Shown: one piece after another, positions 25,060 through 36,856 of the stretch
Position numbering within the stretch: position 1 is the first letter of the stretch
How the letters are laid out: each line of letters starts with the position of its first letter
From: Chrysogorgia sp. JL179-B06
Lineage: Eukaryota; Cnidaria; Anthozoa; Scleralcyonacea; Chrysogorgiidae
DNA length: 64,000 nucleotides
Assembly (NCBI GenBank): GCA_035772405.1
Contig: JAYKKM010000141.1
Location: 102,001-166,000, forward strand
Reading direction: 5' to 3'
Made by a program: the position numbers and the translations under genes
The notes under the pieces: model-generated
Seen by the model: the letters and a program-made list of their open reading frames with translations, nothing else
Told to the model about the DNA's origin: nothing
Databases searched by the model: none

Positions 25060-25340
25060 TACGGCCTATATCATGAAAAAAGGCTTTGAGGCGCATGCGG
25101 CGGAAGAAAGATTCGGTATCCTCTTTAACTGAAAATAGATCGATGGGCCCGGAGTTGGGAACAAACTTGAGACCTTTCGAAAGAACAAATCTCTCGGGGT
25201 CGGATAAAGGCAAATCAGAGGGAATAGTGAAAACTAGACGATTGACTTCGTTAGAGGAACTAGTGCTCTGGGCGAGATTCGGGGAAGGAACCAGTAATTT
25301 GGCCAATTTGGAACCCTTAACGTCTTTAAGAAAAACATAG
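25060..25340 (-). pseudogene. Penelope-like element A copy 1, N-terminal part
   Basis: On the minus strand it reads LLVPSPNLAQSTSSSNEVNR, then SDPERFVLSKGLKFVPNSGP and RRMRLKAFFHD. This is the N-terminal region of a Penelope-like protein, which continues at 20472 after removal of transposon X. At 25340 it abuts copy 2 of the same element, which reads in the opposite direction (head-to-head). Confidence 0.85.
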
Positions 25341-26105
25341 AGTCTAGAATGGGTCCAAGCTATGCTAACTTATTTGTTGGTTATGTTGAAAAACAGATAT
25401 TTGAACAATACACGGGTCCCTTGCCTGATTTCTTCGGCAGATTTATCGATGACTGTTTAGGAACAGCGTCGTGTTCACGTGTCCTTTTAGAGCAGTTCAT
25501 CAACTTTGTTGATGATTTTCATCCTGCTCTGAAGTTCACGTGGGAAATCAGCGAGACCTCTGTGTCGTTCCTTGACATTTTAATTTCGATTGATGGTGAT
25601 TCGCTGAAAACGTCGGTCTCGTACAAGCTTACTGACTCCCATAGTTATCTTCTATTTTCATCCTCTCATCCCAACCACACTAAGCAATCCATCCCTTACT
25701 TTCAATTCTTGCGTCTTCGCCGCTTATGTAGCGACGACCAAGATTTTCAAGCCAAATAAATGGAAATGAGATCTTTTTTTGTTCAACGTGGTTACCCTAC
25801 CAACCTTCTAGACCTCGCCGTTCAGAAAGCTTTTCTCGTCCCCCGTTTAGACGCCCTTGAACCACCTTTGGAACAAGTTTCAAACAATAAAATTCCTTTA
25901 GTTCTAACATTTCATCCTTTCAATTTTAAAGTTAAAAATATTATCAATCGGAATTTTCACATTTTACAAAATGATCCTGAGACGTCAGCCATTTTCACCG
26001 ATAACCCTTTGGTATCTTTTCGCCGTAATAAAAACATTCGTGACTCCTTAGTACATAGTGCCCTTAAACAAAATACCTCGGCACTTAATATTGTATATGG
26101 AAAAA

Positions 26106-26190
26106 GTGACTGCCCCAACCGGGAATCGAACCCTGGTCTCCGAATCAACGTTTCGGCGCTCTGACCTTTGAGCTAATGAGACACGGTCAG
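26106..26190 (-). repeat. S2 tRNA-like head 1
   Basis: On the minus strand: GTCTCATTAGCTCAAAGGTC (A-box), a CCGAA/TTCGG anticodon-like stem, GGTTCGATTCCC (B-box). Confidence 0.7.
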
Positions 26191-26410
26191 AACAGTCAGT
26201 GATTTTCCCATATACATATTAAATTCGCCGCTTTCACTTAACACCAACAGGCAGACATCGCATCTAACCATAATGTAGAGAAAGGCCTCTCGAGCGCACT
26301 TCCAAAAGTAGCGAAGCGATACACAACTTCTTGTATACAGAGGGCTTTAATAATAATTAATTGATATATGAGAGGATTTAATATTGTCAAATACATGTAT
26401 GGAAAAAGTG

Positions 26411-26495
26411 ACTGCCCCAACCGGGAATCGAACCCTGCAGGTCTCCGAATCAACGTTTCGGCGCTCTGACCTTTTAGCTAATGAGACACGGTCAG
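26411..26495 (-). repeat. S2 tRNA-like head 2
   Basis: Same as head 1 apart from small changes: GCAG inserted just before GGTCTCC on the plus strand, and TTTTAGC in the A-box. It is separated from head 1 by a body of about 220 bp. Confidence 0.7.
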
Positions 26496-26764
26496 AACAG
26501 TCAGTGATTCAGTGAACAGAACAGCCGGTTGGGGCACTCACTTTTCCATATATGTATTCGACAATATTAAATCCTCTCATATATCAATTAATTATTATTA
26601 AAGCCCTCTGTATACAAAAACTTGTGTATCGCTTCGCTAATTTCGGAAGTGCGCTCGAGAGGCTTTTCTCCACATTATGGTTAGATGCGATGTTTGCCTG
26701 TTGGTGTAAAGTGAAAGCGGCGAATTTAATATGTATATGGAAAAATCACTGACTGTTCTGACCG

Positions 26765-26837
26765 TGTCTCATTAGCTCAAAGGTCAGAGCGCCGAAACGT
26801 TGATTCGGAGACCAGGGTTCGATTCCCGGTTGGGGAA
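26765..26837 (+). repeat. S2 tRNA-like head 3, opposite orientation
   Basis: GTCTCATTAGCTCAAAGGTC, GAGCGCCGAAACGTTGATTC and GGTTCGATTCCCGG on the plus strand. It forms the right end of the palindromic unit. Confidence 0.7.
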
Positions 26838-27550
26838 GGTTGTTGACAAAATACCTCGGCAACAGCGGGAACATTTTCTTGCGACCGTTCCCGCTGCAAC
26901 AGACGCCCTTTTCCCAATCCCACTACAGTTATTACTGCCCCCAAATTCAACCACACAATCCGTCATACTTTTTCATGCAAGTCCACCAACATCATTTATT
27001 GCATTTTTTTGCGATAAATGCCCTAAAATCTACGTTCCGTGAGGAACAATAATGTTGACAAACCTGTAGCCCGCCATTTCAACAGCTTTAACCATTTGGT
27101 TTCAGACATGAAAGTCTGTGGCATCCTTCCCATCTCAGGTGGTAACGATAACCACAAGCGGCAAGAGAAGCGTCTCATTTTTAAACTTTTGGCACCACAC
27201 ATCCTCGTGGTCTTAACGAACGTTTTTTCTTTTATTTCATTTCCTACAAGTTTTTGTTATTTTAGTTTGGTTCGAACTTTTTTATTATTAGCTTATGCAC
27301 TTTCATTCATTTTCAAGTTTTTGATTCTTACTGCTTTATTATCGCCTAATCCCCTTGAATATTGGACCTGTCATTTCTCCGTCCCCCTCAGTCTGTTTGC
27401 TGATCTACTGTAAACATAGCAAATGATTTAACTTTTCGCATCTCATTAATCATTAGTTTGTTTATCCCCCGTGCATTTGATTGGCTACTTTCTACTTGTG
27501 ACGCCCTTTTGGCATACATATAAGCCCTATTTATTTTATTTCATCTCGTC

Positions 27551-27598
27551 TTACTCTGATGAAGGGCTCCGCTCGAAACGTCAGTATTTCGTCACTAA
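27551..27598 (+). ncRNA. Hammerhead ribozyme motif, Penelope-like element A copy 2
   Basis: CTGATGA at 27556-27562, stem II GGGC/GCTC, GAAA, stem III ACG/CGT and cleavage triplet GTC at 27591-27593. The core matches 18071-18118; the only change is one base in the stem III loop (TATTTCG versus TATCTCG). It lies about 30 bp before the element end. Confidence 0.8.
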
Positions 27599-27654
27599 AT
27601 TCTTGGCAGTTTACCACCTTTTCACTTTGCTATATATATATATATACATATATA

Positions 27655-27925
27655 TATGTAATATTTGGCATTTCACTCGATCAAACTACATGTTGAAAGG
27701 ATTTATGGTGAAGGAAAATGTCAAGTGTTGGAATACATACATTTTTAGACCAAACCGGAACCAGTTGCGAAAAATGAAACTTCAAGGCCTTCCGGCTGGA
27801 ATTGAACCCGCGACCCTGCGATGCTAGTGCAGTGCTCTGACCCACTGAGCTACGGAAGCCGTTGTCGAGAGCCTAGTCACGAGTTCTGTATATATGGTGG
27901 TGGTAATGCAGGGATAAGATTCTGC
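27655..27925 (-). mobile_element. SINE family S1, copy c
   Basis: This is the most complete S1 copy. The tRNA-like head at 27860-27786 (75 nt) has acceptor GGCTTCC pairing with GGAAGGCC, A-box TAGCTCAGTGGGTC, GCACTGCACTAGCATCGCAG, and B-box GGTTCAATTCC. The body runs to GTGAAATGCCAAATATTAC. The leader before the head holds ACTCGTGACTAGGCTCTCG, as in copies a and b. Confidence 0.8.
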
Positions 27926-27947
27926 GTATATTATATGTAATATGATA

Positions 27948-28230
<283 letters not shown>

Positions 28231-29460
28231 ATATGTATATTTAGTGTTCTTGTTTTTTATTCACTGCTTGTTTCTGTTCTTTAACTCTCGTTTTTAGAGC
28301 CCTGTCAGTCTGTCCAATGTAAACGAAATCGCAATCTAGGCAACCGATTTTGTAAACTACTCCTTTCGTTTGATCTGTATGAGTTTTATCCTTCGGTTTT
28401 GGGAAACGGTAACTCAAAGTATTGATATATAGGTTTATAGCCCACTTTGACATTTTCTCGTCGTAGCACTCTGGAAATTCTTTCGGATATTCCTTGAATG
28501 TATAGCAGCAGTACAACACAGCTAGATCGCAAACTACCAGGAATTATGTCACTGGCATTATTGTTGGCAGGAGCACGTTCAGCAGGTAACAGACTGCGTC
28601 TAGAATCGCAGTTCTTGATGAACTTAGATGGATAGCCGTTGTCTCTTAGTACTTTAATGACATGTTTCCGTTGCTTTGGACGACGGGATTTTATCATCCT
28701 TTCAAGGAGTGTATTAACAACTGATTGTTTATGATTCGTCGGATGATGGGAATTATATATTATTAATTATATATTATCATCTTCTATCTCGATGGTGAAT
28801 TGTATTAAGAGTTGATGGAATTGATGTGTTGATGGAATTATAATTATACATGTTCTCTTGGTAGGCATACATGGCTATCGTCTACAAACCTGAACCACCT
28901 GATCGGGGTGGATGTGGGGAAATCGCTATGTCTTCTATATATTCCATGACAAGATTGCAGGCTATAGTTGCACTTATAGGAGAACCCATTGCACATCCGA
29001 AGATTGTTGATAATATTGGTTGTCATATGTAAAGAAACTGTTTTAAGTACAAATTCTAATAATCGTAAAATATATATATGTTGGAAATGTCGGTGCGTTC
29101 TGCTAAATTCTCGTCCTGTTGCAATTTACTTTTAACCACTTGTAGTGCAAGTTCGATCGGAATCGATGTAAACAAAGAAACGACATCAAATGATACCATG
29201 ACTTCATCCTCCAATATTTGATGATTTTTAATTTTCTGAAAAGTGTGTGTGCGTATATATGTGTGTGTGAAAATATGCATCAATCTGCATATAACATGCA
29301 GTTAATATTAACTGAACACGATACGTTGAGACTCGAAAGAGTACACATATCATAATAATAGGGGTATAATGTTTCGAGCGAAGCCCCTTCGTGAGAGTGT
29401 GAAGGGCCTTCACTCGAAACATTAAACCTCTTACACTATTTCGGCAGTACACCAGCTATT
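28231..29460 (-). pseudogene. Penelope-like retroelement C, RT and GIY-YIG fragments
   Basis: Read leftward with many frameshifts. Near 29230 is [20 protein letters not shown] (RT motif A). Near 29010-28880 are GSPISATIACNLVMEYIED (motif B) and FRFVDDSHV (motif C VDD box) in different frames. Near 28690-28560 is RRPKQRKHVIKVLRDNGYPS. Near 28380-28250 is a GIY-YIG nuclease: GVVYKIGCLDCDFVYIGQTD followed by [10 protein letters not shown]. It is a different family from A and B, close to the classical endonuclease-bearing Penelope type. Frameshifts make it a pseudogene. It ends 45 bp before a ZC3H15 exon, so it lies in that intron. Confidence 0.8.
29358..29450. ncRNA. Degenerate hammerhead-like inverted pair at element C
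   Basis: On the minus strand CTCACGA (one change from CTGACGA), GGGGCTTCGCTC and CGAAACATTATACC resemble a hammerhead core. On the plus strand GTGTGAAGGGCCTTCACTC and GAAACATTAAACC resemble a second one facing it. Both lack the exact CUGANGA box. The head-to-head halves recall the arrangement at 10600-10677 and 23091-23209. Confidence 0.45.
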
Positions 29461-29505
29461 TAGAGTTTTCGATTAGTATTAGTATAAGTAGCTAATGAAG
29501 TTTAC

Positions 29506-29658
29506 CATTTTGTAAATCTTCGTCTCTTGAGTCCACATATAAACTTCTTTTCTCTCCCTTTCTCTCCAAAGTAAGATCGTGAGAATATTTACATTTGTCT
29601 CCTTTCCCACAAAGACCTTGTTTGAAATAAGCGCACACTACAGACTTGGGGTCTGCAT
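29506..29658 (-). CDS. ZC3H15: ZC3H15 exon with first CCCH zinc finger
   Basis: A 153-nt exon on the minus strand with acceptor TTTTTCAG and donor GTAAAC. It completes a codon from the upstream exon (G|AT) and reads [20 protein letters not shown], then [20 protein letters not shown] and [10 protein letters not shown], ending with a G that is completed by AT in exon 15534-15622. The finger spacing is C-X7-C-X5-C-X3-H, as in the first finger of ZC3H15, and the flanking sequence follows the family closely. The intron on its 5' side is about 17.6 kb and holds a palindrome, a Helitron, Penelope-like element B and two LINEs. The gene product is a cytoplasmic partner of DRG1 involved in translation. 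Confidence 0.93.
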
Positions 29659-30254
29659 CTGAAAAAGATACGAATTTCAGCAGGGAATCGTTACTGTAAA
29701 ACCCTGACTGACTCTAGCGGTTACCACAAATATCTATGAGCTGGGAGACACAGTTTCAAATCCTGGGTCGGACCTCCACTTAGGGTCTTAAAAATAATTG
29801 TTTGCAACAATATCAGCAAATGGTAAGACTTTCGCTGCCTCGTCCCCAGCCGCTCGCCTACAAATTACGAAAGCGGGAAAATTGAGGCGCGCGAGGAACG
29901 ACGGGAACGGGAGAAAGGGCGAAGCGACTTGGAAATATTGCATCCAAATGGTGTTCTCCGTAATGGCCACTCCTATTTTTTAAATCAATGGTAATGGCAC
30001 AGCTAGAGGCAGGAATTGCGCCGACGCCATATATTGGTCAATATAAATAGCTCTTTGTCGATGACGTTTAAATTAAAGGTAAAATAGTTAATAATTCTTC
30101 GTTATTAAAACTGATATGGTAACCATTAAGGTTATAATATCCACTCGATCTAAGTTCATAGTTAACTAAAATTTTATCAGGTAGGAATTCTTGAAATTTT
30201 AAACTATTATGATTATTTCTCAAAAAATTTTTAGATACATTTTCGCGGCGATCC
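29659..30254. other. ZC3H15 intron; inverted-repeat phrase, otherwise unassigned
   Basis: The segment 30022-30055 (GACGCCATATATTGGTCAAT, then ATAAATAGCTCTTTG) is the inverse of 31484-31518. The two copies lie about 1.45 kb apart, with two MITEs and low-complexity DNA between them. They could be the ends of one larger element. Confidence 0.4.
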
Positions 30255-30580
30255 TTAAAGGTGCCGTCCAGTCCGTTCTGCGCATTTCCACGTTTCTGTT
30301 TACATCGTTTGTTTACATTGCATTATATAAACATTGAACATGAAGTATTGGGGATTTTTTCACACGCTTGAGCTTTTCCGCCTAAAAAGCGTGTTAAAAG
30401 AAGCTGTTCTGTTCCTAAATGTGGATAATATATCGAACTATCACTCGTGTTTTCGCCACCTTTGACGAATACTCGCTTTCGAATTGTCGCAAATCTATTC
30501 CGTTAAAGTTTGTTGACATATGGGGTCCCCAGCGTTTGAAATATCACACATGCGCAGAACGGACTGGACTGCACCTTTAA
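30255..30580. mobile_element. TTAA-flanked MITE
   Basis: TTAA at 30255 and 30577-30580 bound inverted repeats: AGGTGCCGTCCAGTCCGTTC with CTGCGCAT on the left, and the inverse ATGCGCAGAACGGACTGGAC with TGCACCT on the right. It is about 326 bp with no coding. TTAA duplication is typical of piggyBac- or Kolobok-type elements, and which one cannot be told here. Confidence 0.85.
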
Positions 30581-30906
30581 GTGTCAAAATTTTCGTAAAA
30601 GTCAACGCTTCTCTGTAACTTAGGCAAGGTAGAATAATTTTCATTGCATGACAATTTTTTAATTATTCGCGTGAACATCACACGCTATTGCCAAAATACC
30701 GGTGCGCTTTTTGCTTTATATGAATATTAATACGCTTTGTAGAGGAAATATGTAGGATATAGTAAATTATTCCAGGTAAAACACTGACAAGGCCTAACGT
30801 TGTCATTCAAAACATTCAATTATAAAATATTAAATGTGTTTTTTAAATAAAAACTGTAAACAAGGATGGGTGATGACTGATGTATTTATATATCATATCA
30901 TATCGT
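30581..30906. other. ZC3H15 intron, nothing recognised
   Basis: AT-rich, no coding or repeat boundary visible. Confidence 0.4.
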
Positions 30907-31068
30907 ATCCCTCCTCCCTCCTCCCTCCTCCCTCATATTATATTATATATTATATATTATATATTATATATTATATATTATTATATATTAAATATTATAT
31001 ATTATATATTATATATTATATATTAAATATTATATATTATATATTATATATTATATAATATTATATTA
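30907..31068. repeat. Low complexity: (CCTCCCT)n then (ATTATAT)n
   Basis: About four CTCC-rich units followed by about 135 bp of ATATTATAT units with occasional AAAT. Confidence 0.9.
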
Positions 31069-31072
31069 TAGT

Positions 31073-31263
31073 CGCAGTTGAGGTGACCGTGAGGTGCTAG
31101 GTCTGAGTCGATCTTTTTTAGTATCCGCGAGAGGTTGGACTAAATGAGAGATTGATACCATCGGACATGCCTGTATGATGAAATACATCATGGAACTGCT
31201 AACCACAAAAAGGAAGTCCAGAAGACGACTCATACCTAGTACCTCACGGTCACCTCAACTGCG
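31073..31263. mobile_element. MITE with about 30-bp terminal inverted repeats
   Basis: CGCAGTTGAGGTGACCGTGA, then GGTGCTAGGT at the left end, pairs with ACCTAGTACC and TCACGGTCACCTCAACTGCG at the right end. About 190 bp, non-coding. Confidence 0.85.
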
Positions 31264-31749
31264 AGTGTACCATCTAGGCACGACCATATTAATTGCTATG
31301 TTCTATTACTACCTACGTACCCGAGTTTGAATGATTTCCACCTGCACAGTGTATATATCGATTATCATATATGCTGTTATAACGGCACTTGGGAAGCTAG
31401 TAAAACACTCAGCTACTGTATATCGCCGTTATAAACACTCGTGCTGTTATTTAATACTCGATAATCACACGCGGTTTTCACCCACAAAGAGCTATTTATA
31501 TTGACCAATATTGGCGTCCGCACAATTCGTCTCTAGCTGCAAGTTTGACAAGCGACTTCGTGTCTTCGCCATTTCCAAAGCTAATTTGCAATGTTTAAAA
31601 CAAAATTTGCACCGTTTCGACACACGATTTCGCAGGCTCTATTTTTCCCTATATCGCCATCCCATCAACCATCTCCTGCACACTCCCGATTAAGAAGAGA
31701 CTGCGGAGGAGGCAGAGACTTTCGGGTCTTCTCGGATAACGATAAGCCA
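31264..31749. other. ZC3H15 intron, unassigned
   Basis: Includes the inverted partner (31484-31518) of 30022-30055. No convincing gene. Short ORFs at 31511-31779 have no recognisable motif. Confidence 0.4.
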
Positions 31750-31923
31750 GTTCGTAATGTCGACTGTGCATCAAAGTGACGCGTTCTGCGTCGCGATAAA
31801 ACGTATTTCAATTCATAACATCAGGCTGTGGAATTCAGTTCAACGAATTCGATGTTATGAATTGAAATAAGTTTTATCCCGACGCAAAACACGTCATTTT
31901 GATGCGCAGTCGATATTACGAAC
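31750..31923. mobile_element. Hairpin MITE
   Basis: GTTCGTAATGTCGACTGTGC at the left end pairs with GCGCAGTCGATATTACGAAC at the right. Pairing continues for about 70 bp per arm, inward through TTTCAATTCATAACATC, leaving about 28 bp in the centre. Non-coding. Confidence 0.88.
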
Positions 31924-32624
31924 TACATGTAGCTTATTGGGCTTCTAGCCTGTTTGGTACTCCGTTCATAGTCAGGAGGCAGATGAAAAAAATATGATTT
32001 TCGTTAAACTTTTTGAGTAGAAGCTGGCAACATAGCTTAAAATTTTCGTCTTGTCGTCTTGAACAAGAATATCGCTGTTTCCGCTTTCAACTCTTACTAT
32101 TTTGGCCGCTAGGGGCCGTTTTCTCCAGGCCTTCGCTCCTGCAACATGAAAACGAGGCTTAACTATAAATATTCGTAAAATCATGGAAGGCAGCTGTCAA
32201 ACTCCCCAATATTTAATAGTATTAATGTACCTATTAGGCCTAATTGGCCACTGACACTTATTAAGAAATAAAGAGGAAAGTCACGTGACTAGTCACATGC
32301 TTAGTTAATTATTTTTTAATACTATTCAATAACTTCAAAACATTAACTAGAAATTCTTCTGAATGGATGATTGTAACGGGAATTTAACATATTACTATGA
32401 TATTTAGCATTTTAATAAACTTATTTCAAATATGAATATTGCAGGAGGTACGATTTGCGGATCCTGTGCTTATTGATTAGTTCCCAGGCCACATCGCGGT
32501 GAACCTTTACAGCTACTCTATACAGCCAGTAATTCTGCATCAAGATCTACAGCTTCAACATCATCGTTGTTTAGCTCCTCATCATATTCAGCATCATCAA
32601 CATTTCCCTCCACATTTGACTCTT

Positions 32625-33179
32625 TTAATAAAGAACGCTGATGGCGGCTTCGTTTAGATGTGATGAAACTAACAAGAGGGGCTCTGACGGATTCAACGGT
32701 TGAACAAACGTAACTTTATCTTGAAGAAATAGCTGAATCTTCTCTTTCAACTTGTTTCCCCTGTAAACGCCCGAATCTAGGTGGTAATGCGACTCAAGCC
32801 GATGGGAAAAGGATGTCCACACTGCTTTCAGCGAGTAGATACGGCCCCGACATAGTCCCTTTTCAGGTGAGGACATCATTTCTTCAAAGCAGGTATCTCC
32901 AGGATCACTGTTCACTTCTTTGAAGCCGGTTGCGTTCTTATCAGTGTTTCTTTGAAACCTTGTGTAACATTTCAGATGATATTTACCTTCTGATGCTATC
33001 AAATCGTTCATGCCAGCAAGCTTGCAGCTCATCTCCTTATCAAATACGGCTTTCCGGAGTATTTTCGCTGATGTTTCCATGGTTTGTACTTGGCTTAAAC
33101 CTTTGGAATCCATTTGGCAGAACATACATTTAGACCAGTCCATCCGATCAATTGAAGATCTCCTGGAGGTCATATTCAT
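32625..33179 (-). pseudogene. Palindrome Y, left-arm protein fragment (N-terminal part, X/Y family)
   Basis: An open frame of 184 codons on the minus strand. Near the N-terminus is KCMFCQMDSKGLSQVQTMET (C-X2-C), then NDLIASEGKYHLKCYTRFQR (H-X3-C), together a likely zinc-binding fold. It continues with ATGFKEVNSDPGDTCFEEMM, RGRIYSLKAVWTSFSHRLES, and GVYRGNKLKEKIQLFLQDKV followed by FVQPLNPSEPLLLVSSH. I recognise this order (Cys-rich start, DLIA-x-EGKYH block, YRGN-x(n)-QPL block) from the N-terminal half of the uncharacterised transposon-borne family also represented at 23.6-24.6 kb. The frame stops at 32625, so the C-terminal half is absent. It is intact as far as it goes, but it is only a fragment. 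Confidence 0.65.
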
Positions 33180-33240
33180 TATTCAGCGTCTCCAAAACCG
33201 AGTGTCTAACGAATCAGAAGAAAACACGGCTGATGTAGGA

Positions 33241-33872
33241 GCCTCCAGGAGATCTTCAATTTTTCGCATGGACTTGTCTAAATGTATGTTCTGCCAAATG
33301 GATTCCAAAGGTTTAAGCCAAGTACAAACCATGGAAACATCATCGAAAATACTCCGGAAAGCCGTATTTGATAGGAGATGAGCTGCAAGCTTGCTGGCGT
33401 GAACGATTGGTAAATATCATCTGAAATGTTACACAAGGTTTCAAAGAAACACTGATAAGAACGCAACCGGCTTCAAAGAAGTGAACAGTGATCCTGGAGA
33501 TACCTGCTTTGAAGAAATGATGTCCTCAAGGGACTATGTCGGGGCCGTATCTACTCGCTGAAAGCAGTGTGGACATCCTTTTCCCATCGGCTTGAGTCGC
33601 ATTACCATCTAGATTCGGGCGTTTACAGGGGAAACAAGTTGAAAGAGAAGATTCAGCTATTTCTTCAAGATAAAGTTACGTTTGTTCAACCGTTGAATCA
33701 GTCAGAGCCCCTCTTGTTAGTTTCATCACATCTAAACGAAGCCGCCATCAGCGTTCTTTATTAAAAGAGTCACTATGTGGAGGGAAATGTTGATGATGCT
33801 GAATATGACGAGGAGCTAAACAACGATGATGTTGAAGCTGTAGATCTTGATGCAGAATTACTGGCTGTATAG
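33241..33872 (+). pseudogene. Palindrome Y, right-arm protein fragment (mirror copy, frameshifted)
   Basis: Mirror of the left-arm frame. It reads MDLSKCMFCQMDSKGLSQVQ, then breaks near 33377 (a short deletion relative to the left arm), and resumes with KYHLKCYTRFQRNTDKNATG in another frame. Another shift near 33540 leads to VWTSFSHRLESHYHLDSGVY and VTFVQPLNQSEPLLLVSSHL. After a stop near 33763 a further stretch reads VEGNVDDAEYDEELNNDDVE to 33871, an acidic tail also present (inverted) at 32530-32620. The right copy carries more damage than the left. Confidence 0.65.
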
Positions 33873-34432
33873 AGTAGCTGTAAAGGTTCACCGCGATGTG
33901 GCCTGGGAACTAATCAATAAGCACAGGATCCGCAAATCGTACCTCCTGCAATATTCATATTTGAAATAAGTTTATTAAAATGCTAAATATCATAGTAATA
34001 TGTTAAATTCCTGTTACAATCATCCATTCAGAAGAATTTCTAGTTAATATTTTGAAGTTATTGAATAGTATTAAAAAATAATTAACTAAGCACGTGACTA
34101 GTCACGTGACTTTCCTCTTTATTTCTTAATAAGTGTCAGTGGCCAAGTAGGCCTAATAAGTACATTAATACTATTAAATATTGGGGAGTTTGACAGCTGC
34201 CTAACATGATTTTACGAATATTTATAGTTAAGCCTCGTTTTCATGTTGCAGGAGCGAAGGCCTGGAGAAAACGGCCCCTAGCGGCCAAAATAGTAAGAGT
34301 TGAAAGTGGAAACAGCGATATTCTTGTTCAAGACGACAAGACGAAAATTTTAAGCTATGTTGCCAGCTTCTACTCAAAAAGTTTAACGAAACTCATAAAT
34401 AAGCACATTTCTGGACACTGCCTCCTGACTAT

Positions 34433-35269
34433 CACCTAAAAGAGTGATAAATCTAATAAACTAAAAAGTTGACAATCAAACTAACAGGGCAATAAACGTA
34501 TAGTCCTAAGGGTCGTCCACAACAAGTTGGATGTACCCGACAAAAATCGTTCCAAAACGTCATAATTTTTTTTTTATTACACGTTCATTGTCGTTCTCTT
34601 TCTACACACTGACGCACACTGTACACTTCGTATCACTCTATAGATTGACATTTGAAGGTATAATCAAACAACAAAGATTGTATACAATCTTAGACTACAA
34701 ACAGTTTAGATTACAAACAGTATTGCGGTCTGTGTTAAGACCTGCTTAAAGAGCGCGCCGTTTCTTCACTGCTGGGGCGAGGGTGATAATCTTGACGGGG
34801 TGGTATACAATGTCCGGTAGTGTACAATGTCCAGTCGTTTGTGTCCGGGCAAATTGTTTGAGAAAATGTTTGTGGCCGCGTATAAATATATGTATCCATC
34901 AAAGGTTGTCTTGGTTACGATGACGAGACCCCACGGGGCAGAAAGTAGGTAAACAAGGATATTTATGGATCCACAGGGATATTTATCTAGGTCGTGAGCC
35001 GGGAACATTTTGTGTTATCTTTCAAAGCAAAACGTGAAATGAGTATTTAAATAACGAATGCCAGGTTGAAGCTGCACGAGGAGAGAACGAGAGGGGACAG
35101 TGGTTAAAACAAAACCTCAATACTTATTCTGTGACAAAACCAACACAGCAAGAAATGCGACAGAAACAAGTCAAAACGAGAAAAGCGACTCGAAGTGTTC
35201 CAAAGAAACGAAAACAATGAGAAAAGTATACAGGAAAAGCGGCTGCAGATATCCAGTATTATTCTCGTA
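34433..35269. other. Non-coding; one possible Helitron-type 5' end
   Basis: On the minus strand at 34786 TCACCCTCGCCCC follows an A, weakly like the H-family 5' end. No matching continuation was seen, so this is not called as an element. The rest shows no gene. Confidence 0.35.
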
Positions 35270-36505
<1,236 letters not shown>

Positions 36506-36763
36506 TTAACAATTATACCATGAGCTCGAGTCGTATATGAGCTGATAGCCGACGAGTCGGCTATCAGCCATATACGACGAGAGCGAATGGTATAATTGTT
36601 TTATAATATAGACATCCACTATATATATGATAAGTCAAAAATTTATTAACAATTCCACAATAATTAAATACTAATGACATAAACAGACGTTTCCGCCATG
36701 GCGCTTCCGTCCTGCTACTTCCGTCATGCGTAGTGCAAATTATATTTATGTACATTCGTATTT

Positions 36764-36856
36764 ATGACAAAAAGTACAAGCTTTGTCGACAAAAAGTACA
36801 AGCTTTGTGGACAAAAAGTACAAGCTTTGTGGACAAAAAGTACAAGCTTTGTGGAA
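36764..36856. repeat. 22-bp tandem repeat in left arm of palindrome P
   Basis: Four units of ACAAAAAGTACAAGCTTTGT plus GG. The right arm (38662-38720) has three units, so the copy number changed after the arms formed. Confidence 0.9.

Larger units (their letters stand above)
26068..26861. mobile_element. Compound palindromic SINE (family S2) with 16-bp target duplication
   Basis: ACAAAATACCTCGGCA occurs at 26068-26083 and again at 26846-26861, flanking the insert. Copy 1 of the element has this sequence only once, so it is a target-site duplication. The insert is an imperfect palindrome: 26091-26450 is largely the inverse of 26525-26840. It has three tRNA-like heads at about 26106-26190 (minus), 26411-26495 (minus) and 26765-26837 (plus). 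Confidence 0.85.
25341..27630 (+). pseudogene. Penelope-like retroelement A, copy 2, 5' truncated
   Basis: It starts abruptly inside RT motif B (MGPSYANLFVGYVEKQIFEQ at 25349), then has an intact catalytic box FGRFIDDC near 25430, unlike copy 1. The frame runs to 25759, has a stop, and resumes with MEMRSFFVQRGYPTNLLDLA and FHPFNFKVKNIINRNFHILQ. At 26083 it is interrupted by a compound SINE unit with a 16-bp target duplication, and it resumes at 26846. The GIY-YIG part is damaged: CDKCPKIYV is followed by a deletion of the nuclease core, then DKPVARHFNSFNHLVSDMKV. The 3' UTR carries a hammerhead and ends CACTTTGC at 27629, right before an (AT) tract. Confidence 0.88.
31968..34432. mobile_element. 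Palindrome Y (2.5 kb) with duplicated zinc-finger protein fragment
   Basis: The left arm (31968-33170) and right arm (33241-34432) are inverse copies around a centre of about 70 bp. Both ends read inward ATAGTCAGGAGGCAG. Each arm encodes the same protein fragment, reading from the centre outward, plus a short second frame near the end (MILRIFIVKPRFHVAGAKAW). The arms differ by small indels and substitutions, so the duplication is not brand new. The protein is the N-terminal part of the family whose C-terminal part is found in transposon X. The element could be a foldback derivative of a long-TIR DNA transposon. Confidence 0.85.

Noticed and set aside
26106..26837. Three functional tRNA genes
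   Set aside because: The acceptor ends do not pair fully, the heads are attached to a shared body within a palindromic unit, and the whole has a 16-bp target duplication. SINE heads are more likely.
34786..34800. A seventh Helitron start on the minus strand
   Set aside because: Only about 13 bp resemble the family 5' end, and the sequence beyond does not match.
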